Positions 1 through 6,081 of a stretch of 13,291 nt of DNA are shown here, in pieces; within the stretch, counting starts at the first letter, position 1; every line of letters begins with the position of its first letter. The stretch comes from Deltaproteobacteria bacterium (GTDB lineage Bacteria; Desulfobacterota; DSM-4660; Desulfatiglandales; HGW-15): contig JAHECH010000044.1 in the NCBI GenBank assembly GCA_024641835.1, positions 1 through 13,291 on the forward strand, written 5' to 3'. Both the position numbers and the translations under genes were made by a program. The notes beneath the pieces were generated by a model. It was not told the origin of the DNA and did not search any database. It saw nothing but the letters and a program-made list of their open reading frames with translations.

Positions 1-142
1 CCATGCATGGTCTTGGATGGTTATTCCCGGGAAGCCCTCCGCCCGCCTCACCCGCACCTGCGGGCCTCACCCATCACCTAAAGCTGGTCACGAGGCAGCG
101 TTTCCTTCGTTTCTCTATTTTGAAAGAGACCCCCGCGGCCCC
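1..142. repeat. Type A MITE-like repeat, right-hand part only (cut by window edge)
   Basis: This stretch is clearly homologous, in the same orientation, to 4676-4798. Both share the central block around TATTCCCGGGAAGCCCTCCG, then a CCTAAAGCTG segment, and end in the same terminal inverted repeat containing TATTTTGAAAGAGACCCCC (here about 105-142). The left half with the opposite terminal repeat would lie upstream of the window. Compared with the complete copy, this one carries a 19-base insertion near 51-70 that duplicates CCTCACCC and contains the small palindrome CCCGCACCTGCGGG. No coding sequence is credible here. It lies downstream of the minus-strand enoyl-CoA hydratase gene. Confidence 0.75.
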
Positions 143-235
143 TCAGGCGTTTCTAGTCCCCCTGTGTCCCGTAACCCCGCTTAAGGGTAAAAGTCAGAAT
201 CTTGGGGGAGGGGGAGCGGAGAAGGGTGATGGGCC

Positions 236-1027
236 TCACCCCAACTCTTCGGGGAACTTGGGTTCCCTGCCCTCAATGTTCGCTTTGAACCCCTCGATCG
301 CGTCCGGCAGGACGGCATTGAGCGCCATCATCTCCTTTGCATACTGATATGCTTGCCATTCGGTCATTTCCGCCTGGGCATAGAAGACCTGTTTACTGAT
401 CGCAATGATGGGCCTGCTCCTTGTGGCGATCTCACTTGCCCAGTTCATGGTCTCTTCTTCCAGTTTTTCGTCAGGGACCACTCTGTTCACGAGCCCCATA
501 GTCATGGCCTCCTGAGCGCTGTAGAGCTTTCCGGTCATGAGCATTTCCATACATTTTTTCTGCCCCACGCAGCGGCTCACGGCAACCGTCGGGGTGGAGC
601 AATTGTAACCGAGGATGATACCCGTCATGCCCAGCTTTGCTTTCCTTTCCGCTGCCACGACAAGATCACAGGCTGCCGCAAGGTGACAGCCACCCGCCAT
701 GGCAATCCCGTGCACCTGGGCGATGACAGGTTGAGGGAGCTGGCGTATGGTCATCATCATGTTGACAGAAGTCTGAAAGAGCCTTCGGAGACTGCTCGCC
801 GGTGCATTGAGGATCTCCGACCTGTCATGGCCGGAACAGAAGACATCCCCAGCAGCTCTGAGAACAATGACCTTGACCTCCCATCTTCTGGCAGCATCCT
901 GGAGGCAGCCGATGATCTCTTCCTCGAACTCCCTGCTCAGGGCGTTCCGTTTCCCTGGACGATTCAATGTGAGGATTCCGATGCGGTTTTCTTTTCTCTC
1001 CTCATAAAGGATGTGTTTGTAAGCCAT
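236..1027 (-). CDS. Enoyl-CoA hydratase/isomerase family protein (ECHDC3-like crotonase)
   Basis: This 263-residue protein has the usual length and fold signature of a crotonase, a cytoplasmic enzyme acting on CoA thioesters. The oxyanion-hole segments are visible as FCSGHD (residues 63-68) and GIAMAGGC (107-114). The second catalytic glutamate position of classical enoyl-CoA hydratase is kept as E161 in GQKKCMEMLMTG. The first one (Glu144 in the rat enzyme) is replaced by glycine (G136 in GMTGIILG). The following YNCSTP segment resembles the ECHDC3 group rather than classical hydratases, so simple hydration of 2-enoyl-CoA should not be assumed. The ATG start at 1027 is preceded by a strong GGGAGGTGA ribosome binding site 7 bases upstream. 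The gene runs opposite to the methyltransferase operon and has no same-strand partner in the window. No clear terminator or promoter was seen. Confidence 0.92.
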   Translation of the reverse strand: MAYKHILYEERKENRIGILTLNRPGKRNALSREFEEEIIGCLQDAARRWEVKVIVLRAAGDVFCSGHDRSEILNAPASSLRRLFQTSVNMMMTIRQLPQPVIAQVHGIAMAGGCHLAAACDLVVAAERKAKLGMTGIILGYNCSTPTVAVSRCVGQKKCMEMLMTGKLYSAQEAMTMGLVNRVVPDEKLEEETMNWASEIATRSRPIIAISKQVFYAQAEMTEWQAYQYAKEMMALNAVLPDAIEGFKANIEGREPKFPEELG

Positions 1028-1180
1028 ATGAAATCACCTCCCGTATATATGACGTTTTGTTTTCCTCAGGTTCCCAAGCCGTCAAGGCCAGGCCGCAGCC
1101 ATCTGCAAGGGCCGATCATCCCCGTAGCACTAGCTGCAGGGTATTCTGGCGAGGGCGAATAAAATGACATCATAAGGGAC

Positions 1181-1209
1181 TTTACGCTTGAATCGACCTC
1201 CTCTATAAT
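1181..1209 (+). promoter_or_regulatory. Candidate sigma70-type promoter for the methyltransferase operon
   Basis: A perfect TATAAT (1204-1209) lies 17 bases downstream of TTTACG (1181-1186), which matches four of six bases of the -35 consensus. Transcription from here would place the whole type B repeat in a ~470-base untranslated leader of the operon. This is a motif match only. Confidence 0.35.
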
Positions 1210-1298
1210 GTGGAGCGTTTTTGGTCCATCAGGATATCTTTGGAGCCAGAATCGTTCAGGATGCATGCGATGCATTCATGGGCAATGCCCAAATCCAC

Positions 1299-1470
1299 CG
1301 CCTAATTTCCGCACTCTAACCGGGACGCGGGTTTCGGGACATTCCTGATCACCAGCAAGACGTCAGATGCAAGGCGCCGAGGAGCGACGAGTGAGGCGTA
1401 TGGAGCAATACGCCGCAAAGAGGAGCGAACGAAGGCAACGCCGCAGATGATGTTTTGATGGTGGATCAGG
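1299..1470 (+). repeat. Type B palindromic repeat element, copy 1
   Basis: The core 1344-1470 (127 bases) is bounded by imperfect terminal inverted repeats, CCTGATCACCAGCAAGACGTC at the left and a matching GATG...TGGTGGATCAGG at the right. It has a central hairpin, GGCGTAT-GGAGCA-ATACGCC (1395-1414). The reverse complement of 13101-13246 is the same element. Similarity also extends upstream into the flank (CGCCTAATT at 1299 and GGGACGCGGGTTTCG at about 1322-1336). This looks like a non-coding REP- or MITE-like family. No reading frame in it is credible. It lies 217 bases upstream of the preferred start of the methyltransferase operon. Confidence 0.85.
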
Positions 1471-1480
1471 GAATGCTCCT

Positions 1481-1513
1481 TTGTCCGATTCCGTGGGCAT
1501 TTCCTTGTATAAT
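1481..1513 (+). promoter_or_regulatory. Second candidate promoter close to the operon
   Basis: A perfect TATAAT at 1508-1513 lies in an AT-rich stretch just after the type B repeat. The best upstream -35-like box, TTGTCC at 1481-1486, is 21 bases away, longer than the usual 16-18, so support is weak. It would give a leader of roughly 165 bases. Confidence 0.25.
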
Positions 1514-1686
1514 ATAAGTTTGCCTTCACCCGAAAGAGATTGCAAAATATCAGGAATGTGATTTGCTGTAAACTGTTCTTAGGCCGGTACCTGGCTGCCC
1601 GATATTCATCCACTCAGCATGCCGCCGAAGACAGAAGGAATAAATGGTTTCCGGCATATAGATACTTGACGAGGAGGCTTCAGGTC

Positions 1687-2730
1687 GTGGAAAAGAGGCA
1701 CGTTCCCCTTGGCGCAGGTTTTTATCCTGATTGGTGGTACAAGCATTATGGCATTTCCTTTGACCGGAAATATTACTTTGATGCTGAAACCAGGATAGAA
1801 GCACGAATGGAAATGGAAAAGAGGCTCTACGAACGCTTCGGTGACGTGGGACTGGGTGACCCAAATCCGAGACCCAAACCGTTCATTACAGCGGGTATGA
1901 TCACCCTGCCTGCTATCTTTGGTTGTGAGATTGTCTATGAGAAAGAGGCACTGCCCTGGGCCACCCCACTCAATCTCTCCGAAGAGGAGGTGGTGAGACT
2001 CAAAGTGCCAGACCTGTTCAACTCCTGGCCCATGACCGAATGGGTCAAGCAGATGGGTTACCTGAAAGAGAAATATGGGAAGGTGACTGGAGACATCAAC
2101 ACCACGGGGGTTCAGAATCTCGCTCTCAAGATCAGAGGGGAACAGCTCTACATCGATTACTTTGAAAATCCGGGCCTCTGCCACCACCTCCTCAGGATAT
2201 GCACGGAGAGTATCATTGAGCTCTTCCGGTTCGTCCATAAAGTCACAGGCACCGGTGCGATGGATGTGACGCCCATGGCTGATCCCAGGATGTTCTGCAT
2301 CCCGAACTGCACCGTCGAGCAGATCTCTCTGAAGACCTACGAGGAATTTTTGCTCCCCTATGACAATCAGATTGCCGATGCCTGCCATCCTGTGGCGATC
2401 CATCATTGCGGCTCGGTCAACCAGGTGCTTGACGGATACGCGAAGGTCCGGCACCTTGAGTTCGTTGAGATCGGCTTCGGCTCAGACGTGAGACGGGCAA
2501 GGCAAGTCTTCGGTCCTCCTGTGGCGGTCAATGCCCGGATCAGTCCGGTGCTCATGAAAAATGGAACCCCGGAAGAGGTGGCGGCAGAGGTACGAAATTT
2601 GATAGATCAGGGGGCGCCTCTTCACAATTTTTCCGTAGATACGGTCGGACTGACCTATGGTACACCGGATGAAAACGTAAAAGCGGCGAGAAGAACGGCT
2701 GCAGAATATGGAAGGATAAATAAAAACTGA
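1687..2730 (+). CDS. Uroporphyrinogen decarboxylase-fold methyltransferase (MtaA/MtbA-like)
   Basis: The product, 347 residues from the preferred start, belongs to the UroD superfamily. Besides heme-pathway decarboxylases, this family includes zinc-dependent methyltransferases working with methylcorrinoid proteins (MtaA, MtbA and CmuA types). It probably transfers a methyl group between an unknown donor or acceptor and the corrinoid protein encoded two genes downstream. The HxC metal-ligand motif is visible as H239-H-C241 in AIHHCGS. The third ligand, normally a cysteine before the C-terminal P-x-TP-x-EN-x-KA block, aligns with valine (V320 in VDTVGLTYGTPDENVKA). I chose GTG at 1687 because GAGGAGG ends 9 bases upstream. 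An in-frame TTG at 1540 would add 49 unconserved-looking residues. The stop overlaps the next start by one base (TGATG), which indicates translational coupling. The genomic context argues against a heme role. Confidence 0.88.
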   Translation: MEKRHVPLGAGFYPDWWYKHYGISFDRKYYFDAETRIEARMEMEKRLYERFGDVGLGDPNPRPKPFITAGMITLPAIFGCEIVYEKEALPWATPLNLSEEEVVRLKVPDLFNSWPMTEWVKQMGYLKEKYGKVTGDINTTGVQNLALKIRGEQLYIDYFENPGLCHHLLRICTESIIELFRFVHKVTGTGAMDVTPMADPRMFCIPNCTVEQISLKTYEEFLLPYDNQIADACHPVAIHHCGSVNQVLDGYAKVRHLEFVEIGFGSDVRRARQVFGPPVAVNARISPVLMKNGTPEEVAAEVRNLIDQGAPLHNFSVDTVGLTYGTPDENVKAARRTAAEYGRINKN

Positions 2731-3587
2731 TGGAAACGATCATAAGAAGCGCTACTCAAACCGTGGTTATCAGCAGGGATCGGCCGCTGGTGATCATCGG
2801 CGAGCGGATCAACCCAACGGGCCGCAAAAAACTTGCTGCTGCGCTGGAGCAGGGAAACCTTAAACTCATACAGGAGGAGGCCTCGAAGCAGGTAAAAGAG
2901 GGAGCCCATGTCCTGGACATCAATGTCGGTGTCCCGGGCATTGACGAGGCACGCGTTCTGAAGGAAGCGATTCAGGTAGTACGGCAGGTCACTCAGGTCC
3001 CCCTCTGTATCGATTCCGCCCTTCCCAAGGCGCTTGAGGCAGGCCTTGCGGCCTACGAAGGCAAAGCATTGGTCAACTCTGTCAATGGAGAGGAGAGAAA
3101 GCTCAAAGAAGTTCTTCCTCTGGTGAAGCAATATGGCGCAGCGGTGATCGGGCTTACGATGGACGATGCAGGAATTCCCACGAAGGCTGAGAGGCGGCTG
3201 CAGATCGCGGAGGCTATTCTGAACGCGGCTCAAAAAGTGGGGATTCCCGCGGAGGATTTGGTGATCGATCCTCTTGCCATGACTATCAGTACAGACCATA
3301 AGACCGCCATGGAGACCTTCAAGTCCCTCAGGCTGATACGGGATAAGCTCGGACTTAACCAGACCCTCGGAGTGAGTAACATCTCTTTTGGTCTGCCCGA
3401 GAGGCACCCGATCAACGGCGCCTTTCTCGCTCTGGCCGCGATGAACGGCCTCACGTGCCCCATTGTCGACCCAACCATTTGGGAAATGAGAAGGGCTGCG
3501 TTGATCACGGACCTCCTTTTGGGCAAGGATGAATATTGCATGAACCTCATATCCGTTTTCAGGGAAAAGTTCCCAAGCCCTCGGTAG
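2730..3587 (+). CDS. Pterin-binding methyltetrahydrofolate:corrinoid methyltransferase
   Basis: This 285-residue protein is a DHPS-like TIM-barrel of the methyltetrahydrofolate methyltransferase family (AcsE, MtvA and the MetH folate domain). It is expected to move a methyl group between a methylcorrinoid protein and tetrahydrofolate in the cytoplasm. Recognisable elements are GERINPTGR (24-32), LDINVG (62-67), CIDS (93-96), VNSVNG (115-120), VIDPL (178-182) and GVSNISFGLPER (214-225). D63, D95, N116, D180 and N217 fall where the pterin-contacting Asp and Asn residues of the Moorella enzyme are expected. A dihydropteroate synthase role is unlikely, given these motifs and the corrinoid protein next door. 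The ATG overlaps the preceding stop by one base. A 144-base spacer with no clear hairpin follows before the corrinoid gene. Confidence 0.92.
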   Translation: METIIRSATQTVVISRDRPLVIIGERINPTGRKKLAAALEQGNLKLIQEEASKQVKEGAHVLDINVGVPGIDEARVLKEAIQVVRQVTQVPLCIDSALPKALEAGLAAYEGKALVNSVNGEERKLKEVLPLVKQYGAAVIGLTMDDAGIPTKAERRLQIAEAILNAAQKVGIPAEDLVIDPLAMTISTDHKTAMETFKSLRLIRDKLGLNQTLGVSNISFGLPERHPINGAFLALAAMNGLTCPIVDPTIWEMRRAALITDLLLGKDEYCMNLISVFREKFPSPR

Positions 3588-3731
3588 GGATGCGACTCCA
3601 GGGGGGGTATCGGCTTCTGGATGGCCATATCAAGGCTCATTACCCGAATTCGAACCGAGAAAATAAGAAATCCGAGAACCAGGTTTTCAGTTCCAGCATA
3701 CAGATCAAAGATAGGAAAAGGAGTGTAAATC

Positions 3732-4400
3732 ATGCCGGACTTCGAAGCTCTGAAAAAAGCAGTGATCTCGGGCAAACGAATAGATGCCGTTGAGCTGACG
3801 AAGCAGGCTATCGATGAAGGGGTGGATCCCCAGGAATTGATCAGCAGGTATCTTATCCCGGCATTGAATGTGGTGGGGAACAAGTTTGAGAAGAAGGAAA
3901 TCTTTGTCCCTGAGATGATGATTGCGGCCAGATCCATGCAGGCCTGCATGGATCTGGTGAAACCCCTTTTGCAGAAAGACGTGAATCTCCATCAGGGCAC
4001 GGTGGTGATCGGCACCGTATTCGGTGATCTCCATGACATCGGCAAGAACCTGGTAAAACTTCTTCTGGAAAGCTTAGGCCTCAAGGTCATAGACCTGGGT
4101 GTGGGCGTTAAGTCGAAAAAGTTTGTTGACGCAGCCAAACAACACAGCGCAGGCATTGTAGGCCTTTCCTCTCTTTTGACTACAGGGGACCCTTATGTCC
4201 TTGAGACAGTGAACGCAATGAAAGGGAGTGACATTTCCAGCAATGTGAAGGTCATTTGTGGAGGCGCAGCTCTCACTCGGAAGTTTGTCGAAGAGACTTG
4301 CGGGGCAGATGCCTATGCCAAAGACGCAGCCGAGGGAGTCAGGAAGATCAAAGAGCTTCTGGGGATCCCTGCCGCACCTACCCCTTCAAGAGGTTCCTGA
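3732..4400 (+). CDS. Methyltransferase cognate corrinoid (cobalamin-binding) protein
   Basis: At 222 residues this has the standard size and two-domain layout of MtaC/MtbC/MttC-type corrinoid proteins. A helical cap covers about residues 1-85 (it includes NKFEKKEIFVPEMMIAARSM). A Rossmann-like B12 domain follows from about 88 to 213. The base-off/His-on signature DxHxxG is present as D99-L-H101-D-I-G104, with H101 the expected cobalt ligand. GLSSLLTT (144-151) and CGGAALT (176-182) complete the B12 site. It should shuttle the methyl group between the UroD-like enzyme and the pterin-binding enzyme encoded just upstream. The ATG is preceded by AAAAGGAG with about 8 bases of spacing. A short C-terminal tail rich in Pro, Ser and Thr ends the protein. 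Confidence 0.95.
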   Translation: MPDFEALKKAVISGKRIDAVELTKQAIDEGVDPQELISRYLIPALNVVGNKFEKKEIFVPEMMIAARSMQACMDLVKPLLQKDVNLHQGTVVIGTVFGDLHDIGKNLVKLLLESLGLKVIDLGVGVKSKKFVDAAKQHSAGIVGLSSLLTTGDPYVLETVNAMKGSDISSNVKVICGGAALTRKFVEETCGADAYAKDAAEGVRKIKELLGIPAAPTPSRGS

Positions 4401-4886
4401 CTCTCCAGTGCCTTCAGCGGTCAAGACCTCCGCTGCTCCACTGATTGCGCTTCTGAGTATATTTTCCATGAACCCCGGGAGGTGTGTCATCGGCACAGTG
4501 GAAACTGTGTGCTAACCAAGTACATCGGTTCATAAATTCGGTTAGGTATCTTCAACAAGGGGTCTGGGATGGGGCCATGGGGGTCTCTTTCAAAATGAGG
4601 AAACGAAGAGAGACCGGGAAAGACTCCGCAAGGTGAGGGCAGCGAAGGCGGGCGGCGCGGCTGCGTCAGTCATTTCCATGTTCAGCTTTACGTGGCTATT
4701 CCCGGGAAGCCCTCCGCCCGCCTCACCCATTGCCTAAAGCTGATCACCGGGCAGCGATTTCTTCGTTTCTCTATTTTGAAAGAGACCCCCATGACCCCTT
4801 AGATGTCAGCAATGCCCCGTGCGTAACCGTATTTATGAAAACGCGTACTAAGTAAACGAGAAATCTCGAAAAGGAGGAGGCTTGAG
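4401..4886. other. Intergenic region with a complete type A repeat
   Basis: The ~490 bases after the corrinoid gene contain a small hairpin, CACAGT-GGAA-ACTGTG (4494-4509), with no T-run behind it. An inverted CTAACC...GGTTAG pair (4512-4545) follows, and then the complete type A element at 4571-4798. The last ~90 bases form the leader of the DUF169 gene. No gene is credible here. An operon terminator or a promoter for the next gene cannot be assigned with confidence. Confidence 0.5.
4571..4798. repeat. Type A MITE-like element, complete copy with ~38-bp terminal inverted repeats
   Basis: The left end (4571-4608) contains CATGGGGGTCTCTTTCAAAA and AAACGAAGA. The right end (4761-4798) is its reverse complement with about four mismatches in 38 positions. 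The ~150-base interior is GC-rich, has no credible reading frame, and contains opposing GGCGGGCGG and CCGCCCGCC tracts that could lengthen the stem. The right ~120 bases are repeated at 1-142. The structure fits a non-autonomous transposable element or large REP-like unit. No transposase and no clear target duplication were seen. Confidence 0.75.
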
Positions 4887-5729
4887 ATGATGGATTCAGC
4901 AAAATTGCTCGACGATGTCGATTTTGCCAAGACCTTGCTTGAGACGGGAAACCTGACCAATGCCGACATCGTGCTTACCCTTCGGAATCTTCTGCGAATG
5001 AAGTACTACCCGGTCGCAATCAAGTTCTTTTATTCCAATGACGAGCTTGAGCAATTTAAGAAAAGTGCGAAATATAAGACAGCTACCCATCCGTTTACTT
5101 TGTGCCACTATGTCGCGGCTTCAAGACAGAGGGGTGACATCTTGCTTTCAAATTCAGACAAGACCGGATGTACGAACGCGAAATTTGTGTTGGGCTGGAA
5201 AGGCCTGGATGAAGGAGAGATCAAAAGCCACCTGAAATATACAAAAGATCGCGCCCAGGCAGAAAGATTTGTAGCGACCAAGAAGAGGATGCCTGAAGGA
5301 CTGCTGGCCTATGCAACGGCGCCCTTGCACAAGGCCCCCTACGAGCCGGACGTGATTCACGGGATGAGCGACGTGTTGCAAGCCTATCACCTGGGAAATG
5401 ATTGGTGTGCAGCCTTTGACACCCACCCCTTTGAAATGACCATGACCATGAATTCTTCTGTTTGCCAGGGCGTTGTGGCCTGCTATGTAACACAAAAACC
5501 CAACATCACCCCAATGTGCAGCAGTAGTTACACTGCCGGAAAAACCGAGCAGGGAGAAATCAACTGGATCTGGCCGGGAAAACACCTTGGCCCGACCGTC
5601 AAGTGGATGCTCGAAAGAACGGTCCGCGATGGTGGGGTATCATTGTCACGGACCGGCGAGACCTACCCTGGGTTCAACATCTGCAAGCTGTGCCCATTCC
5701 TCACGTTTACAAAACCTAAAGAGGAATAG
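4887..5729 (+). CDS. DUF169 family protein, cysteine-rich
   Basis: The 280-residue product fits the DUF169 family, which has no established biochemical role. It shows the family-like YYPVAIKFF segment (40-48) and a cysteine/glycine-rich pattern: C73 (TLCHYVAASR), C95 (KTGCTNAKFVLGW), C174, C193, C199, C211, and a C-terminal pair C266-K-L-C269. Eight cysteines, with one CxxC, make metal or Fe-S binding possible, but this is inference. No signal peptide or membrane segment is evident. The start is the first of two adjacent ATG codons. AAGGAGGAGG lies 6 bases upstream of it. In my recollection DUF169 genes often sit near corrinoid methyltransferase or anaerobic catabolic genes, which fits the upstream operon, but the ~490-base gap with a repeat argues for separate transcription. 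Confidence 0.85.
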   Translation: MMDSAKLLDDVDFAKTLLETGNLTNADIVLTLRNLLRMKYYPVAIKFFYSNDELEQFKKSAKYKTATHPFTLCHYVAASRQRGDILLSNSDKTGCTNAKFVLGWKGLDEGEIKSHLKYTKDRAQAERFVATKKRMPEGLLAYATAPLHKAPYEPDVIHGMSDVLQAYHLGNDWCAAFDTHPFEMTMTMNSSVCQGVVACYVTQKPNITPMCSSSYTAGKTEQGEINWIWPGKHLGPTVKWMLERTVRDGGVSLSRTGETYPGFNICKLCPFLTFTKPKEE

Positions 5730-5732
5730 AAT

Positions 5733-5746
5733 GCCGGGCTCCCGGC
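5733..5746 (+). terminator. GC-rich hairpin after the DUF169 gene, possible terminator
   Basis: GCCGGG-CT-CCCGGC is a perfect 6-bp stem beginning four bases after the stop codon. GAGG (5721-5724) and CCTC (5759-5762) could pair outside it, and CTTGTTTTT follows. The T-run is not directly adjacent to the inner stem, so intrinsic termination is only possible. Confidence 0.3.
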
Positions 5747-5749
5747 TGA

Positions 5750-5899
5750 AAGTGGGGGCCTCTCTTGTTTTTACCAGATGGTGTTTTCGTGATGATTGAC
5801 TTCTATGCAGACTGGTGCACCCCTTGCGTTGATCGAATCGGAGCTCCTCAGGATAGGCTTTGCTCTGGATTTTTAAAAACCCATTCATATAGTATATAG
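5750..5899 (+). pseudogene. Remnant of a thioredoxin-fold (DsbD C-terminal-like) gene
   Basis: The open frame translates to FVMIDFYADWCTPC at 5786-5827, an almost exact match to the beta-strand plus WCxxC redox centre of thioredoxin domains, especially the C-terminal domain of DsbD-type proteins. Homology stops right after the second cysteine, and a stop codon follows at 5897-5899. Upstream the frame is closed by TGA at 5747-5749. Only about 50 codons are open, against ~100 or more for a thioredoxin domain, and there is no good ribosome binding site. It therefore looks like a decayed fragment rather than a working gene. A frameshifted gene cannot be excluded, but I see no continuation in other frames. 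Confidence 0.45.
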
Positions 5900-5949
5900 A
5901 AAGATGAAGCCGGAGGCTGGAGTTTCTGCGAACTGGCATCTCCAGTCCT

Positions 5950-6008
5950 AGTCACGAGTGGCGAGTAACAAGGTGCGAGATCAAAACATTAACTTGTCAC
6001 TCGTGACT
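5950..6008. repeat. Imperfect inverted repeat built from a CACGAGTG motif
   Basis: AGTCACGAGTG-n7-ACAAG at 5950-5972 is mirrored by CTTGTCACTCGTGACT at 5993-6008, with a ~20-base AT-rich loop between them. A partial extra unit, CTTGTCAC, follows to 6015. It lies about 70 bases upstream of the GAF gene. It could be a small palindromic repeat, a transcription-factor site or a hairpin. No family is recognised. Confidence 0.5.
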
Positions 6009-6081
6009 TGTCACTTCCCTGAGACGATCCGGGCAACGCCGCATATGGGCGCTTTTCAGCAGCCTGCTAGGGAGAAATGGA

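Larger units (their letters stand above)
1028..1686. other. Long intergenic region between divergent genes
   Basis: These ~660 bases separate the divergent enoyl-CoA hydratase and methyltransferase operon. They hold a sigma70-like promoter candidate at 1181-1209, a palindrome ATGCAT-GCG-ATGCAT at 1261-1275, a short GGGCAATGCCC hairpin at 1280-1290, a type B repeat at 1299-1470, and a second TATAAT box at 1508-1513. An open frame continues upstream of the first operon gene to a TTG at 1540, but it lacks a convincing ribosome binding site and its residues do not look like a conserved domain. I therefore treat 1540-1686 as leader. Confidence 0.6.
5730..6081. other. Intergenic region with gene remnant and inverted repeat
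   Basis: These ~350 bases hold a GC-rich hairpin just after the DUF169 stop (5733-5746), a thioredoxin-motif remnant (5750-5899), an AT-rich stretch (5870-5900), and an imperfect inverted repeat (5950-6008). The end supplies a GGGAG ribosome binding site at about 6070 for the next gene. Confidence 0.5.

Noticed and set aside
202..233. G-run tract GGGGGAGGGGG...GGG...GGG as a G-quadruplex
   Set aside because: One loop is about nine bases, longer than the usual limit, and it lies past the 3' end of a minus-strand gene without a regulatory context.
1066..1275. Minus-strand open frame of 69 codons upstream of the enoyl-CoA hydratase
   Set aside because: It has no recognisable domain, no clear ribosome binding site, and overlaps the promoter and palindrome candidates.
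1540..1686. N-terminal extension of the UroD-like protein from a TTG codon
   Set aside because: It has no convincing ribosome binding site and its 49 residues show no conserved features. GTG at 1687 has GAGGAGG at good spacing and gives a normal family length.
1606..2454. Minus-strand open frame of 282 codons opposite the UroD-like gene
   Set aside because: It is antisense to a clearly conserved coding sequence and shows no recognisable motif.
3536..3793. Plus-strand 85-codon frame spanning the gap between the two methyltransferase-operon genes
   Set aside because: It overlaps the ends of both well-supported genes, and its sequence is low in hydrophobic core pattern with no motif.
4493..4510. 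Hairpin CACAGT-GGAA-ACTGTG as the terminator of the corrinoid operon
   Set aside because: The stem is short, is ~95 bases past the stop, and has no T-run behind it.
6031..6046. GGGCAACGCCGCATATG resembling the GGCAACGCCGCAGATG end of the type B repeat
   Set aside because: The similarity is limited to about 14 bases without the terminal repeat or hairpin, so it could be chance or a tiny remnant.
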